Below are positions 1 to 10,568 of a stretch of 64,000 nt of DNA, one piece after another. The stretch comes from an uncultured Bradyrhizobium sp. (lineage in GTDB: Bacteria > Pseudomonadota > Alphaproteobacteria > Rhizobiales > Xanthobacteraceae). Location of the stretch: contig NZ_CAKZHY010000092.1 in the NCBI RefSeq assembly GCF_936928535.1, positions 62,001-126,000 on the forward strand, given 5' to 3'. The translations under genes and the position numbers were made by a program. The first letter of the stretch is position 1. Each line of letters begins with the position of its first letter. Under the pieces are notes generated by a model. That model made no database searches. It saw nothing but the letters and a program-made list of their open reading frames with translations, and was not told the DNA's origin.

Positions 1-3096
<3,096 letters not shown>

Positions 3097-3113
3097 TTAC
3101 GCCGGACGCGAAA

Positions 3114-3614
3114 TCATGGGTTGATCGTCGTCAGGGATGGGATCGGCGGTGCGGCGTGAGAGAACTCCGCGGCGTCCGGTTTCGTGCCGTTGATGAACGA
3201 CCAGATGAGTGCGAATTGCCACCCGAGGACCGACCACCACGCTTCGCTGCCGAGGCCGGCCCAGCTGAGGACAGGCATGTCGGCCGCTGCGAGGAGGCCA
3301 ATCGAGACGCAGAGCAGGTTTGACAAACAGATCAGCAGAACATGGCGCTGATTGAGAAAGAGCGCGATCCATGTCGGCAGGAGGATGAGCATCAGAGCCG
3401 CAAGATCGCCCGCCGTTGTAAAGAGGTCCGTGGACCTGCCTGTGAGCCACGCAAGGAGCGTGGGGCCGATCACGAAGAAGATGATCGGCAAGCCGGCCAT
3501 GACGAACGCTATTTTCCATGCCGTGCTTTTCGGGGCCATCAGACCCATCCGCCCGACTTGCTGCTTCAGCGATGTCATTCCTTGTCCAATTGTCATTTCG
3601 CTCATTGATTTCAT
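3114..3614 (-). CDS. Small multi-span membrane protein, superinfection-immunity-like pattern
   Basis: A 166-residue protein convergent with guaB. It has a short polar N-terminus (several Met codons at 3614, 3605 and 3596 make the start uncertain; no strong ribosome site), then four hydrophobic spans, and a soluble Pro/Ala-rich tail. The part LPTWIALFLNQRH, followed by LSNLL and later SVLGWQFALIWSF, resembles the two-span 'Imm_superinfect' pattern (P-T-x-x-A ... N ... GW ... ALIW), with an insertion between the spans. That assignment is from pattern memory only. It could equally be an ordinary uncharacterised membrane protein. Confidence 0.6.
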   Translation of the reverse strand: MKSMSEMTIGQGMTSLKQQVGRMGLMAPKSTAWKIAFVMAGLPIIFFVIGPTLLAWLTGRSTDLFTTAGDLAALMLILLPTWIALFLNQRHVLLICLSNLLCVSIGLLAAADMPVLSWAGLGSEAWWSVLGWQFALIWSFINGTKPDAAEFSHAAPPIPSLTTINP

Positions 3615-3883
3615 TGGAGAGGCCGCTGTGCACGGCAGAGGCGAGGCGATCTCCCTGGTACAGCCTAGACTGGCAGGCTGATCTTGCTCTTAACCCGGCA
3701 CTTAAAATTCTAGCGAAGGACAGCACCATTCGCCTTCGCTCTCGGGTCCCAGGTTCTGCGCAGCAGCGCGTCCGGAACACGAGAGCGCTGATGGCGCAGC
3801 GATCAGCTGCTCCACCGCTTTTGTATTGACGCGCCGCGTCGCCTCCGCTTCCGTTCGCGCCGAAACACAATTCGGAGGAAGCC

Positions 3884-4906
3884 ATGTCCCAAGCCAAACG
3901 CATCGTTCTCGCCGCGCGTCCCGTCGGCGAACCCAAATCATCCGATTTTCGTCTGGAGGAATTCGCGGTGCCAACGCCTGGCGCCGGCGACGTTGTGCTG
4001 CGCACGATCTGGCTGTCGCTCGATCCCTATATGCGCGGGCGCATGAGCGATGGTCCGTCCTACGCGGCGCCGGTGCCGGTCGGCGGCGTGATGGAAGGCG
4101 AGGCCGTCAGCGAGGTCGCGGCCTCCAGCAATCCTGATTTCGCCAAGGGCGATATCGTGCGCGCAAGGACCGGCTGGCAGACGCATGCGATCTCGAACGG
4201 CAAGGGCCTGATCAAGGTCGATCCCAAGCTCGGTCCGATCTCGACCTCGATCGGCGTGCTCGGCATGCCCGGCATGACCGCGTACACCGGCCTGCTCGAT
4301 ATCGGCAAGCCGCAAGCCGGGGAGACTGTCGTCGTCGCCGGTGCCTCCGGCGCAGTCGGCTCCGCCGTGGGTCAGATTGCGAAGATCAAGGGCGCACGTG
4401 CAGTTGGAATTGCCGGCGGCAAGGACAAGTGCGACTACGTGGTGAAGGAGCTGGGCTTCGATGCCTGCATCGATCACCGCGATCCTGATTTGGCGGCGAA
4501 GCTGAAGGATGCCTGCCCGAAAGGCATCGACGTCTATTTCGAGAATGTCGGCGGCGCCGTGTTCGAGGCGGTCTTTCCGCTGCTCAATCCCTTCGCGCGC
4601 GTGCCGGTCTGCGGCCTGATCGCGCACTACAACGACACCGAAGCCAAGCCGCCGAAATGGGCCGCGTCGATGATGCGCGCGACGCTGACCAAGCGGCTGA
4701 CCTTCCGCGGCTTCATCGTTTCCGATTTCGCCTCGCGCCATGGCGACTTCCTGCGCGACATGTCGGGATGGGTCCGCGAAGGCAAGGTGAAGTACAAGGA
4801 GTTCGTCACCGAGGGCCTGGAGAGCGCGCCCAGCGCCTTCATCGGGCTTCTGAAGGGCGCCAATTTCGGCAAGCAGCTGGTCCGGGTCGGGCCGGACAAG
4901 GCGTAG
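3884..4906 (+). CDS. NADP-dependent oxidoreductase, MDR superfamily (CurA / prostaglandin-reductase type)
   Basis: Zinc-independent medium-chain dehydrogenase/reductase that reduces alpha,beta-unsaturated carbonyls with NADPH; cytosolic. 340 residues, full length. ATG 3884 is preceded by a strong CGGAGGAAG site. The N-terminal GroES-like part holds the family element DPYMRGRMSD. The Rossmann part starts at GASGAVGSAVGQIAK, and DVYFENVGG is the typical substrate-side motif. No zinc-binding cysteine cluster is present. It stands alone, with a hairpin just downstream. The natural substrate is unknown. Confidence 0.93.
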   Translation: MSQAKRIVLAARPVGEPKSSDFRLEEFAVPTPGAGDVVLRTIWLSLDPYMRGRMSDGPSYAAPVPVGGVMEGEAVSEVAASSNPDFAKGDIVRARTGWQTHAISNGKGLIKVDPKLGPISTSIGVLGMPGMTAYTGLLDIGKPQAGETVVVAGASGAVGSAVGQIAKIKGARAVGIAGGKDKCDYVVKELGFDACIDHRDPDLAAKLKDACPKGIDVYFENVGGAVFEAVFPLLNPFARVPVCGLIAHYNDTEAKPPKWAASMMRATLTKRLTFRGFIVSDFASRHGDFLRDMSGWVREGKVKYKEFVTEGLESAPSAFIGLLKGANFGKQLVRVGPDKA

Positions 4907-4908
4907 AG

Positions 4909-4940
4909 CCCGAGCCTGGAGCGCCTCCAGGAGGCTTGGG
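4909..4940 (+). terminator. Hairpin after the oxidoreductase gene
   Basis: CCCGAGCCT pairs with AGGCTTGGG (one G-T), and inside it GGAG pairs with CTCC around a CGC loop, leaving a small bulge. It begins 2 nt after the stop codon. No T-run follows, so it may stabilise the 3' end or act with Rho rather than be a classical intrinsic terminator. Confidence 0.4.
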
Positions 4941-5099
4941 ACGTCTTGGAGTTGCGCCGGTGCCACACCCCGGGCGCCAGTGGTTAACGAATAGTTACCG
5001 ATCGGCCACACCTGCCCGTAAAAGGCGCAGCGTGTGACCGAGGGTTCATTGACGCCAGGGTGAAGGCATTGAATCATCGCGCATATTTAGGGTGTTGCG

Positions 5100-5399
5100 A
5101 TGTTAGAGATCGGTATTTTCTGCGTAATCCTGCTGGCTGCCGGCTATTGGGCGGCGATGTTTGTCATGGGGCGCCATGACGACGTCATCCACGGCAAGTT
5201 CGTTCACAGCGAGGATCAAGAGGCATTCGTGCAGCCTCCGATGCCGTCGCCGCCACCGCGCTTCCCCAAGCGTCCGGTCAAGGCCGTCGAACTGGCAAAA
5301 ATTGCGCCTGCCAATGATCAAGCGGCCAAGTCCGTTACCAGCGATGCGTTGCAATCGTTGCTGGCTGCGATCCAGCAGGATCTCAAGAGCGTCGCCTGA
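5100..5399 (+). CDS. Small membrane-anchored protein of unknown function
   Basis: 99 residues. One N-terminal membrane span (residues about 4-24, IGIFCVILLAAGYWAAMFVM) is followed by a charged region, a proline-rich linker (PPMPSPPPRFPKRP) and an alpha-helical C-terminus (ALQSLLAAIQQDLKSV). Such single-span proteins with a proline linker are usually anchored to the inner membrane; which side the tail faces cannot be decided. Its stop lies 10 nt from the end of the convergent phosphoesterase gene. I do not recognise a named family. Confidence 0.7.
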   Translation: MLEIGIFCVILLAAGYWAAMFVMGRHDDVIHGKFVHSEDQEAFVQPPMPSPPPRFPKRPVKAVELAKIAPANDQAAKSVTSDALQSLLAAIQQDLKSVA

Positions 5400-5407
5400 A
5401 GGCGGTG

Positions 5408-6250
5408 CTAGTGCTCGCCGCCCCTCTGGGCGAACAGCTCCTCGATATCGATATCGACCTGGCCCGCCGCGCGGACGTGACGGACTTCAAAACCATCGAG
5501 GGCGAAGCGGTATTCGACGAGGCCGGTCTCCTTGACCGCGATCCGGTCCTGGCGCGTGTCGTTGATCTTGAAGCCGGCTGAGGGCGCCCAGACGTGCCTG
5601 ATATGATGGAACGTGAAGTCGCGGCGCTGATGCACATGACCGCTGGCGATCAGGCGGAGATCGGTGTGCGCGAACATTTCGAGCAGCCGCGCACGCGCCG
5701 GCTGCGGCACGTAGCGGATCGAGGTCTCCGGTAGCTCAGCATCGTCGGGCAGGTTGAGAAACAGCGGCTTGTGGATGAATAGCGCGACCGGTCTGCCATT
5801 CACCTCGGCGATCTCCGACATGAGCCAGTCAAACTGCTCGGCCTCGAACGCAAGCCCTGAATTCATCACCAGTGAGTTGAGGCCGATGAAGCGCCAGCCG
5901 GCAGCATCGAACGACCAATGGTCCTCGCCGATGATGTCGCGGAATTGCTGGCGGTGCGCCTCGGTGACCGGCGGCTTCGGCGCCGGCCCTAGTGCGGTCG
6001 GGTTGTCACCGATGTCGTGATTGCCGGGGATGTAGCGACAGTCGACGGGCAGCGCAGCGTGCAGGCTTTTCGCAAACGCGACATCCTCACGGCCGCTCGG
6101 GCCGTCGAAGGACACATCGCCGGTGTGGATGACGAGATCGGGCCTGCTTGCGTCGATGTGCTCGCTGACCGCGTGGAAGTTTGCGATCAGGCCGGGAAAG
6201 CGCCGGCCGAGATGCGTGTCGGAAATCTGGGTGATGCGAAATTCGGACAT
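5408..6250 (-). CDS. Calcineurin-like metallophosphoesterase (CpdA-type)
   Basis: Binuclear-metal phosphodiesterase, 280 residues, cytosolic. The metal-binding series is complete: DTHLG near residue 11, GDVSFDG, PGNHD, and a C-terminal SGHVHQRR. The order and spacing fit class III cyclic-nucleotide phosphodiesterases (CpdA / Icc) better than DNA-processing Mre11 or protein phosphatases. Substrate is an inference. The gene runs convergent to the small membrane protein at 5100-5399, and no operon partner is apparent upstream. Confidence 0.9.
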   Translation of the reverse strand: MSEFRITQISDTHLGRRFPGLIANFHAVSEHIDASRPDLVIHTGDVSFDGPSGREDVAFAKSLHAALPVDCRYIPGNHDIGDNPTALGPAPKPPVTEAHRQQFRDIIGEDHWSFDAAGWRFIGLNSLVMNSGLAFEAEQFDWLMSEIAEVNGRPVALFIHKPLFLNLPDDAELPETSIRYVPQPARARLLEMFAHTDLRLIASGHVHQRRDFTFHHIRHVWAPSAGFKINDTRQDRIAVKETGLVEYRFALDGFEVRHVRAAGQVDIDIEELFAQRGGEH

Positions 6251-6318
6251 GCATAAACTATCGTCCGGCCAAACGTCGGAACGATGACATCAGCGCAAGA
6301 TCCGCGATGAAACAAAGT

Positions 6319-6936
6319 TTAAAGCACGCGATAGCGGATTGAGTAGGCGTCCTGCTGCGCCACCGCGCCTGCCACTGGCGAGGCAATGCGGTCCGCCAGA
6401 TGCCAGGGGCCGAACTGCTCGGTGCGATGCGGCTCGGCGGGCAGGCGCAGGCGAAACTCGAACGTGCCCTTGCCCGGCAGGCTCACCACCAGCATGCGGT
6501 CTGCGGTGCGATAGTTGAGGGCGACCGCGCCGCGCAGCACCGCGCGTCCATCCGTGAGGTCGCTGACGCCGTCGACCAGCGCGAGTGTCTGGTTGCGGTC
6601 GGTGTGCAACTCGATCTGGGTGTCGGTGGACACGGCGGTCAAGGTTTCGCGCGGCATCCGGATCTCGAACTCCACCGCCGGCTTGGACGGGTTGAGGCCG
6701 AGATAGGCGAGCGCGGCGTGGCGCATGTCGAAGGCAACGAATGCGAACAGGGCGAATGCCGCGAGCGCCGCCAGTCCGTGCCTGACGACATCGCGCCAGG
6801 TGCGGTAGGCCAGGCGGAAATAGACCGTCATGGCCAGAGCGACGGCGAGCGCCGCCGCGACGCCCGATAGCGCCGACATCCAGATGCCGAGTTGGCCGTC
6901 GGCGGATTCGGTCCAGAGGTTGGACAGGGTGCTCAT
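6319..6936 (-). CDS. Membrane-anchored protein of unknown function
   Basis: 205 residues. Two hydrophobic spans near the N-terminus (about residues 18-43 and 55-75) precede a C-terminal domain of about 130 residues rich in beta-strand-like stretches (EFEIRMPRETL, FEFRLRLP, YSIRYRVL). The layout suggests an inner-membrane anchor with an extracytoplasmic beta domain. It starts at ATG 6936 with a weak AAGAGA site and is separated by 68 nt from the phosphoesterase gene on the same strand, so co-transcription is possible. No named family recognised. Confidence 0.75.
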   Translation of the reverse strand: MSTLSNLWTESADGQLGIWMSALSGVAAALAVALAMTVYFRLAYRTWRDVVRHGLAALAAFALFAFVAFDMRHAALAYLGLNPSKPAVEFEIRMPRETLTAVSTDTQIELHTDRNQTLALVDGVSDLTDGRAVLRGAVALNYRTADRMLVVSLPGKGTFEFRLRLPAEPHRTEQFGPWHLADRIASPVAGAVAQQDAYSIRYRVL

Positions 6937-7099
6937 GTGGGTCTCTTGGCGTCTTCCGCCGGGCTCAGGGGGCCAAAAGCTTTAATGATCGCCAGTTGGT
7001 CGCGGAATCGGGAACGCCGGTTCAACTGGTTGATTGTCAGCGCCAGAAGTCGCGGCTAATGACGGGCCGCGGCAATCCGCGATTTACGGGAAAGATCCG

Positions 7100-7522
7100 A
7101 TGTCCGTCCAAATGGTCCTGCTGCCGGTCTTCGTGCAGATCGGCCTCACCTTCGCGCTGCTGATTGGCATGGTATTCGGGCGCAGGAAGGCGCTGGTCTC
7201 TGGCGACACCAAGATCCGCGACATTGCGCTAGGCGAGCCTAACTGGCCGAAGGGCGCTACCCAGATCGCCAATTGCTACCGCAACCAGTTCGAGCTGCCG
7301 CTGCTGTTCTACGTCCTGATCGCGTTGGCGCTCCCCTTACGCCATGCCGATCTCTTCATCGTGCTGATGTCCTGGGTGTTCGTGGTGACGCGCTTTGCCC
7401 ATGCCGGCGTGTTCGTCACCTCGAACGATCTCGGCCGGCGCTCGTCGGTCTGGATCGCCGGCGTGCTCGTGCTGCTGGCGATGTGGATCTACTTCGCACT
7501 GAAAATCCTGTTGCTGATCTGA
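7100..7522 (+). CDS. MAPEG-family membrane protein
   Basis: 140 residues, four predicted spans, of the MAPEG family (membrane-associated proteins in eicosanoid and glutathione metabolism). The hallmark YRNQFELPLLFYVLI lies between the first and second spans, and RFAHAGVF matches the later arginine-containing segment. I chose ATG 7100 (MSVQMVLLPVFV) over the more upstream ATG because hydrophobic, family-like sequence begins there and a purine-rich GGGAAAG lies before it. Bacterial members are mostly uncharacterised; glutathione-dependent activity is inferred from the family only. Confidence 0.88.
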   Translation: MSVQMVLLPVFVQIGLTFALLIGMVFGRRKALVSGDTKIRDIALGEPNWPKGATQIANCYRNQFELPLLFYVLIALALPLRHADLFIVLMSWVFVVTRFAHAGVFVTSNDLGRRSSVWIAGVLVLLAMWIYFALKILLLI

Positions 7523-7556
7523 CGCTTGCCCGTCTGATCTCATCTGAAAGATTCAA

Positions 7557-8855
7557 ATGACTCCCGCTGCCAGGCTGTCCGCAGCCATCGAACTGATCGA
7601 CACCATCGAGCGCGACCGCGTGCCAGCGGCGAAAGCGCTGAAGGAGTGGGGCACCGCGCACCGCTTTGCCGGCTCCGGCGACCGCGCCGCCATTGCCGGC
7701 CTCGTCTGGGACGTGCTGCGCCGCTACGCCTCGAGCGCCTTCCTGATGGATTCCGATACCGCTCGCGCGCGGCTGATCGGCATGCTCCGCCTGGAGCGGA
7801 ACATGGATACGGCCACCATGGCTGCGATGTTCGACGGCAGCCGGTTTGCACCGGAGCCGTTGACCGACGCCGAGCAGGCCGCACTCAGCCAGCGCTCGCT
7901 GAAAGATGCGCCAGCTCCCATTGCCGGCGACTATCCGGAATGGCTTGATTCCCATCTTGCGAAAGTGTTCGGCGAGGACCGCGCCGCCGAGGCGGTGGCG
8001 ATGGCGAGCCGGGCGCCGCTCGACCTGCGCGTCAACACGCTAAAGTCCAATCGCGACAAGGTGCTGAAGGCGCTTGCTCATCTTCATGCGAAACCGACGC
8101 CATGGTCGCCAAACGGCGTGCGCATCGAGCTTTCGGCCGATGCGCGCAACCCCGGCATCCAGGCCGAGGAGGACTTCATCAAGGGCGGCATCGAAGTGCA
8201 GGATGAGGGATCGCAGCTCGCGGCGCTGTTCACCGCGGCAAAGCCGGGCGAGCAGGTGATCGATCTCTGCGCCGGCGCCGGCGGCAAGACGCTGGCGCTC
8301 GCGGCCCTGATGCAGGGCAAGGGCCGCCTCATTGCCACCGATCGCGACAAGCGCCAGCTCGCGCCGATCCACGAGCGGCTGTCGCGCGCCGGCGTCCATA
8401 ATGCCGACATCCGCACGCCCAAGGGCGAGGCCGATCCGCTCGCCGATATCAGCGCCACCGCCGATCTCGTCGTGATCGACGCGCCCTGTACGGGAACCGG
8501 AACCTGGCGCCGCAACCCCGATGCCAAATGGCGCATGCGTCCGGGCGCGCTCGAGATCCGTCTGAAGGATCAGGCTGAGGTGCTGGAGCGTGCTGCTCCG
8601 CTGGTGAAGCAAGGCGGCCGCATCGCCTACATCACCTGCTCGGTGCTGCCCGAAGAGAATGGCGGACAGGTGAGGGCTTTCGTCGCCAAGCATCCGGAGT
8701 TTTCGGTGGTGCCGCCGGAGCAGACCGCGAGCGTGCTCTGGGACAAGGCCGAGGATTTTGCGCAAGCCGCGCTGAAGTCGGAGGAGGGCTGGCTGATGAC
8801 GCCGAGGCGCACGGGGACGGACGGGTTTTTCGTGTCGGTGTTGAGGAAATCGTAG
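7557..8855 (+). CDS. RsmB/NOP-family RNA (cytosine-C5) methyltransferase
   Basis: SAM-dependent m5C methyltransferase acting on rRNA or tRNA. 432 residues. The N-terminal NusB-like helical domain (about 1-130) is followed by the Rossmann catalytic domain. SAM motif I is DLCAGAGGKTLALA. Of the two catalytic cysteines, one is in DAPCTGTGTWRRNPD (motif IV) and the other in YITCSVLPEENGGQV (motif VI). ATG 7557 follows the MAPEG stop by 34 nt. Whether it modifies 16S C967 like E. coli RsmB cannot be settled from sequence, so no symbol is given. Confidence 0.95.
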   Translation: MTPAARLSAAIELIDTIERDRVPAAKALKEWGTAHRFAGSGDRAAIAGLVWDVLRRYASSAFLMDSDTARARLIGMLRLERNMDTATMAAMFDGSRFAPEPLTDAEQAALSQRSLKDAPAPIAGDYPEWLDSHLAKVFGEDRAAEAVAMASRAPLDLRVNTLKSNRDKVLKALAHLHAKPTPWSPNGVRIELSADARNPGIQAEEDFIKGGIEVQDEGSQLAALFTAAKPGEQVIDLCAGAGGKTLALAALMQGKGRLIATDRDKRQLAPIHERLSRAGVHNADIRTPKGEADPLADISATADLVVIDAPCTGTGTWRRNPDAKWRMRPGALEIRLKDQAEVLERAAPLVKQGGRIAYITCSVLPEENGGQVRAFVAKHPEFSVVPPEQTASVLWDKAEDFAQAALKSEEGWLMTPRRTGTDGFFVSVLRKS

Positions 8856-8860
8856 GTCGC

Positions 8861-8950
8861 GTAGGGTGGGCAAAGGCGCCCTTGCGCCGTGCCCACCATC
8901 TCTCGCGGTCATGAACGACTCGTGGGCACGCTTCGCTTTGCCCACCCTAC
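8861..8950. repeat. Long palindromic intergenic repeat, copy 1
   Basis: A 90-bp imperfect palindrome that begins GTAGGGTGGGCAAAG and ends CTTTGCCCACCCTAC, with inner arms CGTGCCCAC and GTGGGCACG. It lies 5 nt after the methyltransferase stop codon. A second member with the same outer and inner arms is at 9912-10030. The arrangement is that of a REP/MITE-like mobile repeat; from memory, such elements are common in Bradyrhizobium and Rhodopseudomonas genomes. Confidence 0.85.
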
Positions 8951-8990
8951 GGCACCGCGCTGCGGGCGCCCCGAAATGACAGCGCAAACA

Positions 8991-9026
8991 AAAACCCCGC
9001 GAACCGGGATCCCGGTCGCGGGGTTT
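8991..9026 (-). terminator. Intrinsic terminator of cspA
   Basis: Ten perfect base pairs, AAACCCCGCG (8992-9001) with CGCGGGGTTT (9017-9026), enclose a second palindrome CCGGGATCCCGG. Read on the minus strand, it ends in TTTTTGTTTG. It lies about 57 nt after the cspA stop. On the plus strand the tail is poorer, so it mainly serves cspA. Confidence 0.85.
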
Positions 9027-9082
9027 CTGAACTCGACGATCTGCCGGTACGTCCGTGGTCAGATCGCGAATGGCGCGGTCAA

Positions 9083-9292
9083 CTAGCCGGCGCGGAGGTT
9101 GTCGGCCGAGGACTTGCCGCTGCGGCGGTCCGCGACGATGTCGAAGGAGACCTTCTGACCCTCGTTGAGGGTCGACAGACCCGCGCGCTCGACGGCGCTG
9201 ATGTGAACGAAAACGTCCTTTGCGCCGTCATCCGGCTGGATGAAGCCAAAGCCCTTTTGGTTGTTGAACCACTTCACGGTGCCCATTGCCAT
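9083..9292 (-). CDS. cspA: Cold shock protein, CspA family
   Basis: 69-residue single OB-fold RNA chaperone that binds single-stranded RNA and DNA. RNP1 (KGFGFIQPD) and RNP2 (VFVHISAVE) are intact. I use ATG 9292 (MAMGTVKWF) rather than ATG 9298, because AAGGAA sits 6-8 nt before it and would overlap the earlier codon. The 250-nt region upstream has no gene and could hold a long 5' leader, as usual for csp genes. A strong terminator follows at 8991-9026. Confidence 0.95.
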   Translation of the reverse strand: MAMGTVKWFNNQKGFGFIQPDDGAKDVFVHISAVERAGLSTLNEGQKVSFDIVADRRSGKSSADNLRAG

Positions 9293-9549
9293 AGTCATTT
9301 CCTTTCAATTGACGATGCACTCAGGGGGACAAATGCGCATTACCGCGCCCACGTCCCGATTGGTCGATTTTGGAGAAATACCTGAAACGTGCTCGCCCAT
9401 TGGAAATGAGACGGAGCGGCCCAGTCGTTCGGCCAAGGATCGATGTTCACAATCTAGCGATTTTTTGGGGCAACTTCAAGGCGGCACGCGCTCGCAGCGA
9501 GCGTCCTGCACTTTGCTATTTTGCGCTGCACACCCGAAGGATAGTTCCA
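9293..9549. other. Gene-free region upstream of cspA
   Basis: About 250 nt between the starts-and-ends of two minus-strand genes. It must hold the cspA promoter and 5' leader on the minus strand. I see no convincing open frame. No cold-shock box could be fixed by eye. Confidence 0.5.
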
Positions 9550-9882
9550 TCAATCCACGATGAAGAGTGTCGCCCCCACCGCCGTCGAAGAACGATGCGC
9601 GGCATCGCCGAAATCCGAGACCTGGTAGCTCATGCCCGGCGTCAACTTGAACTTGCGCCCGTCGCGCAGCTCGCTGTCGAGTTCGCCCTTGAGCACGTAG
9701 AGCACGTGCCCGCGATCGCACCAATGATCGGCGAGATATCCCGGCGAATACTCGACCATCCGCACGCGGAGCTCGCCAATATCGAGCGTGCGCCACAGCG
9801 CGTGCCCGGTCTCGCCGGGATGCGTGGTGGCTTCGACCTTGCTCCAGTCGGTGACGGTGAAGGGCGAGGTGGGGAGTTTCAT
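9550..9882 (-). CDS. Small cupin-fold protein (DHxC-type)
   Basis: 110-residue single-domain cupin. The segment LADHWCDRGHVLYVLKGEL contains the metal-side histidines of cupin motif 1, and LTPGMSYQVSDFGDAAHRS is motif 2. From memory, small cupins with a conserved D-H-W-C/D-H-C-W signature form their own family of unknown role. The start is ATG 9882 (MKLPTSPFTVTDW) with AAGGA about 10 nt upstream; the longer frame to 10002 runs into the palindromic repeat and is not credible. Substrate unknown. Confidence 0.85.
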   Translation of the reverse strand: MKLPTSPFTVTDWSKVEATTHPGETGHALWRTLDIGELRVRMVEYSPGYLADHWCDRGHVLYVLKGELDSELRDGRKFKLTPGMSYQVSDFGDAAHRSSTAVGATLFIVD

Positions 9883-9911
9883 GGGGAGGGGTCCTTGAAT
9901 TCTCGAAATTC

Positions 9912-10030
9912 GTAGGGTGGGCAAAGCGTCTGGCTTCGCGCGAAGAGCGAAGGCGGGCGCGTGCCCACCATCTCTTGCGATCCTGGACAAGATCGTGGGC
10001 ACGGCGCAAGGGCGCCTTTGCCCACCCTAC
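9912..10030. repeat. Long palindromic intergenic repeat, copy 2
   Basis: Same outer arms as copy 1 (GTAGGGTGGGCAAAG at the left, TTTGCCCACCCTAC at the right) and the same inner CGTGCCCACCATCTCT and GTGGGCACGG arms. The left half carries about 29 extra bases (a CTTCGCGCGAAGAGCGAAG palindrome). It fills nearly the whole gap between the cupin gene and the SnoaL-like gene. Two copies of one element within 1.1 kb suggest recent spread. Confidence 0.85.
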
Positions 10031-10047
10031 GAGTGACCGGGAGCATC

Positions 10048-10419
10048 TCAATGCGGCAGATGGTTCGCCGAGCCCTGCACGATCAGCCCTGCATCATTCA
10101 CCCGCAGATATTCGCAGATCTTCTTCCCGCGTTCGTTCTCGTAAAACACCACCAGGCTGTCAGGACTGACGAACACATCGATGAGAGAGAAGTGCAGCTC
10201 CGGCAGCAGCCCGAGAGCCTTGCTCCAATAGGCCCGCAATGCGTCCTTGCCGCGCACGGTGCCGCTGGCATCGAATCCCATCGCCGGAATGCGGTCCGAG
10301 GTCATCACGGTGGCATCATCATAGAGCGTGAGCACGCGCTCGAGATCGCGCGCGTTCCAGGCGTCCACCCAGGTCCGGCCGAGCGCGGCAAGCTGTGACG
10401 GCTGATGGTATTGAGACAT
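10048..10419 (-). CDS. SnoaL/NTF2-like domain protein
   Basis: 123-residue single NTF2-like alpha+beta barrel: WVDAWNARDLERVLTLYDDA is the typical helix-turn start, and later strands include LHFSLIDVFVSPDSLVVFYE. The start is ATG 10419 (MSQYHQPSQ) behind GGGAGAA. Proteins of this type may be cyclases, isomerases or ligand-binding domains; nothing here picks one. The C-terminus (NHLPH) ends 18 nt from the repeat at 9912-10030. Confidence 0.85.
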   Translation of the reverse strand: MSQYHQPSQLAALGRTWVDAWNARDLERVLTLYDDATVMTSDRIPAMGFDASGTVRGKDALRAYWSKALGLLPELHFSLIDVFVSPDSLVVFYENERGKKICEYLRVNDAGLIVQGSANHLPH

Positions 10420-10568
10420 GGCGTTCTCCCTGATTGGCCCCTGCTTCATGGCGAGGCAAATTAGGTCAATAATGCTGACATATATTGGTTTGTCCATGCC
10501 CAAAGAAGCATGTGGGCGCGCGCCGGCACGCGGTTGCGGGCGGGAGGCTCATCGCGTATTGGCTTGCC

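Noticed and set aside
8861..10030. The two palindromic repeats as a CRISPR or an att pair
   Set aside because: Only two units, each a large inverted repeat, with two normal genes and cspA between them; no spacers, integrase or cas genes.
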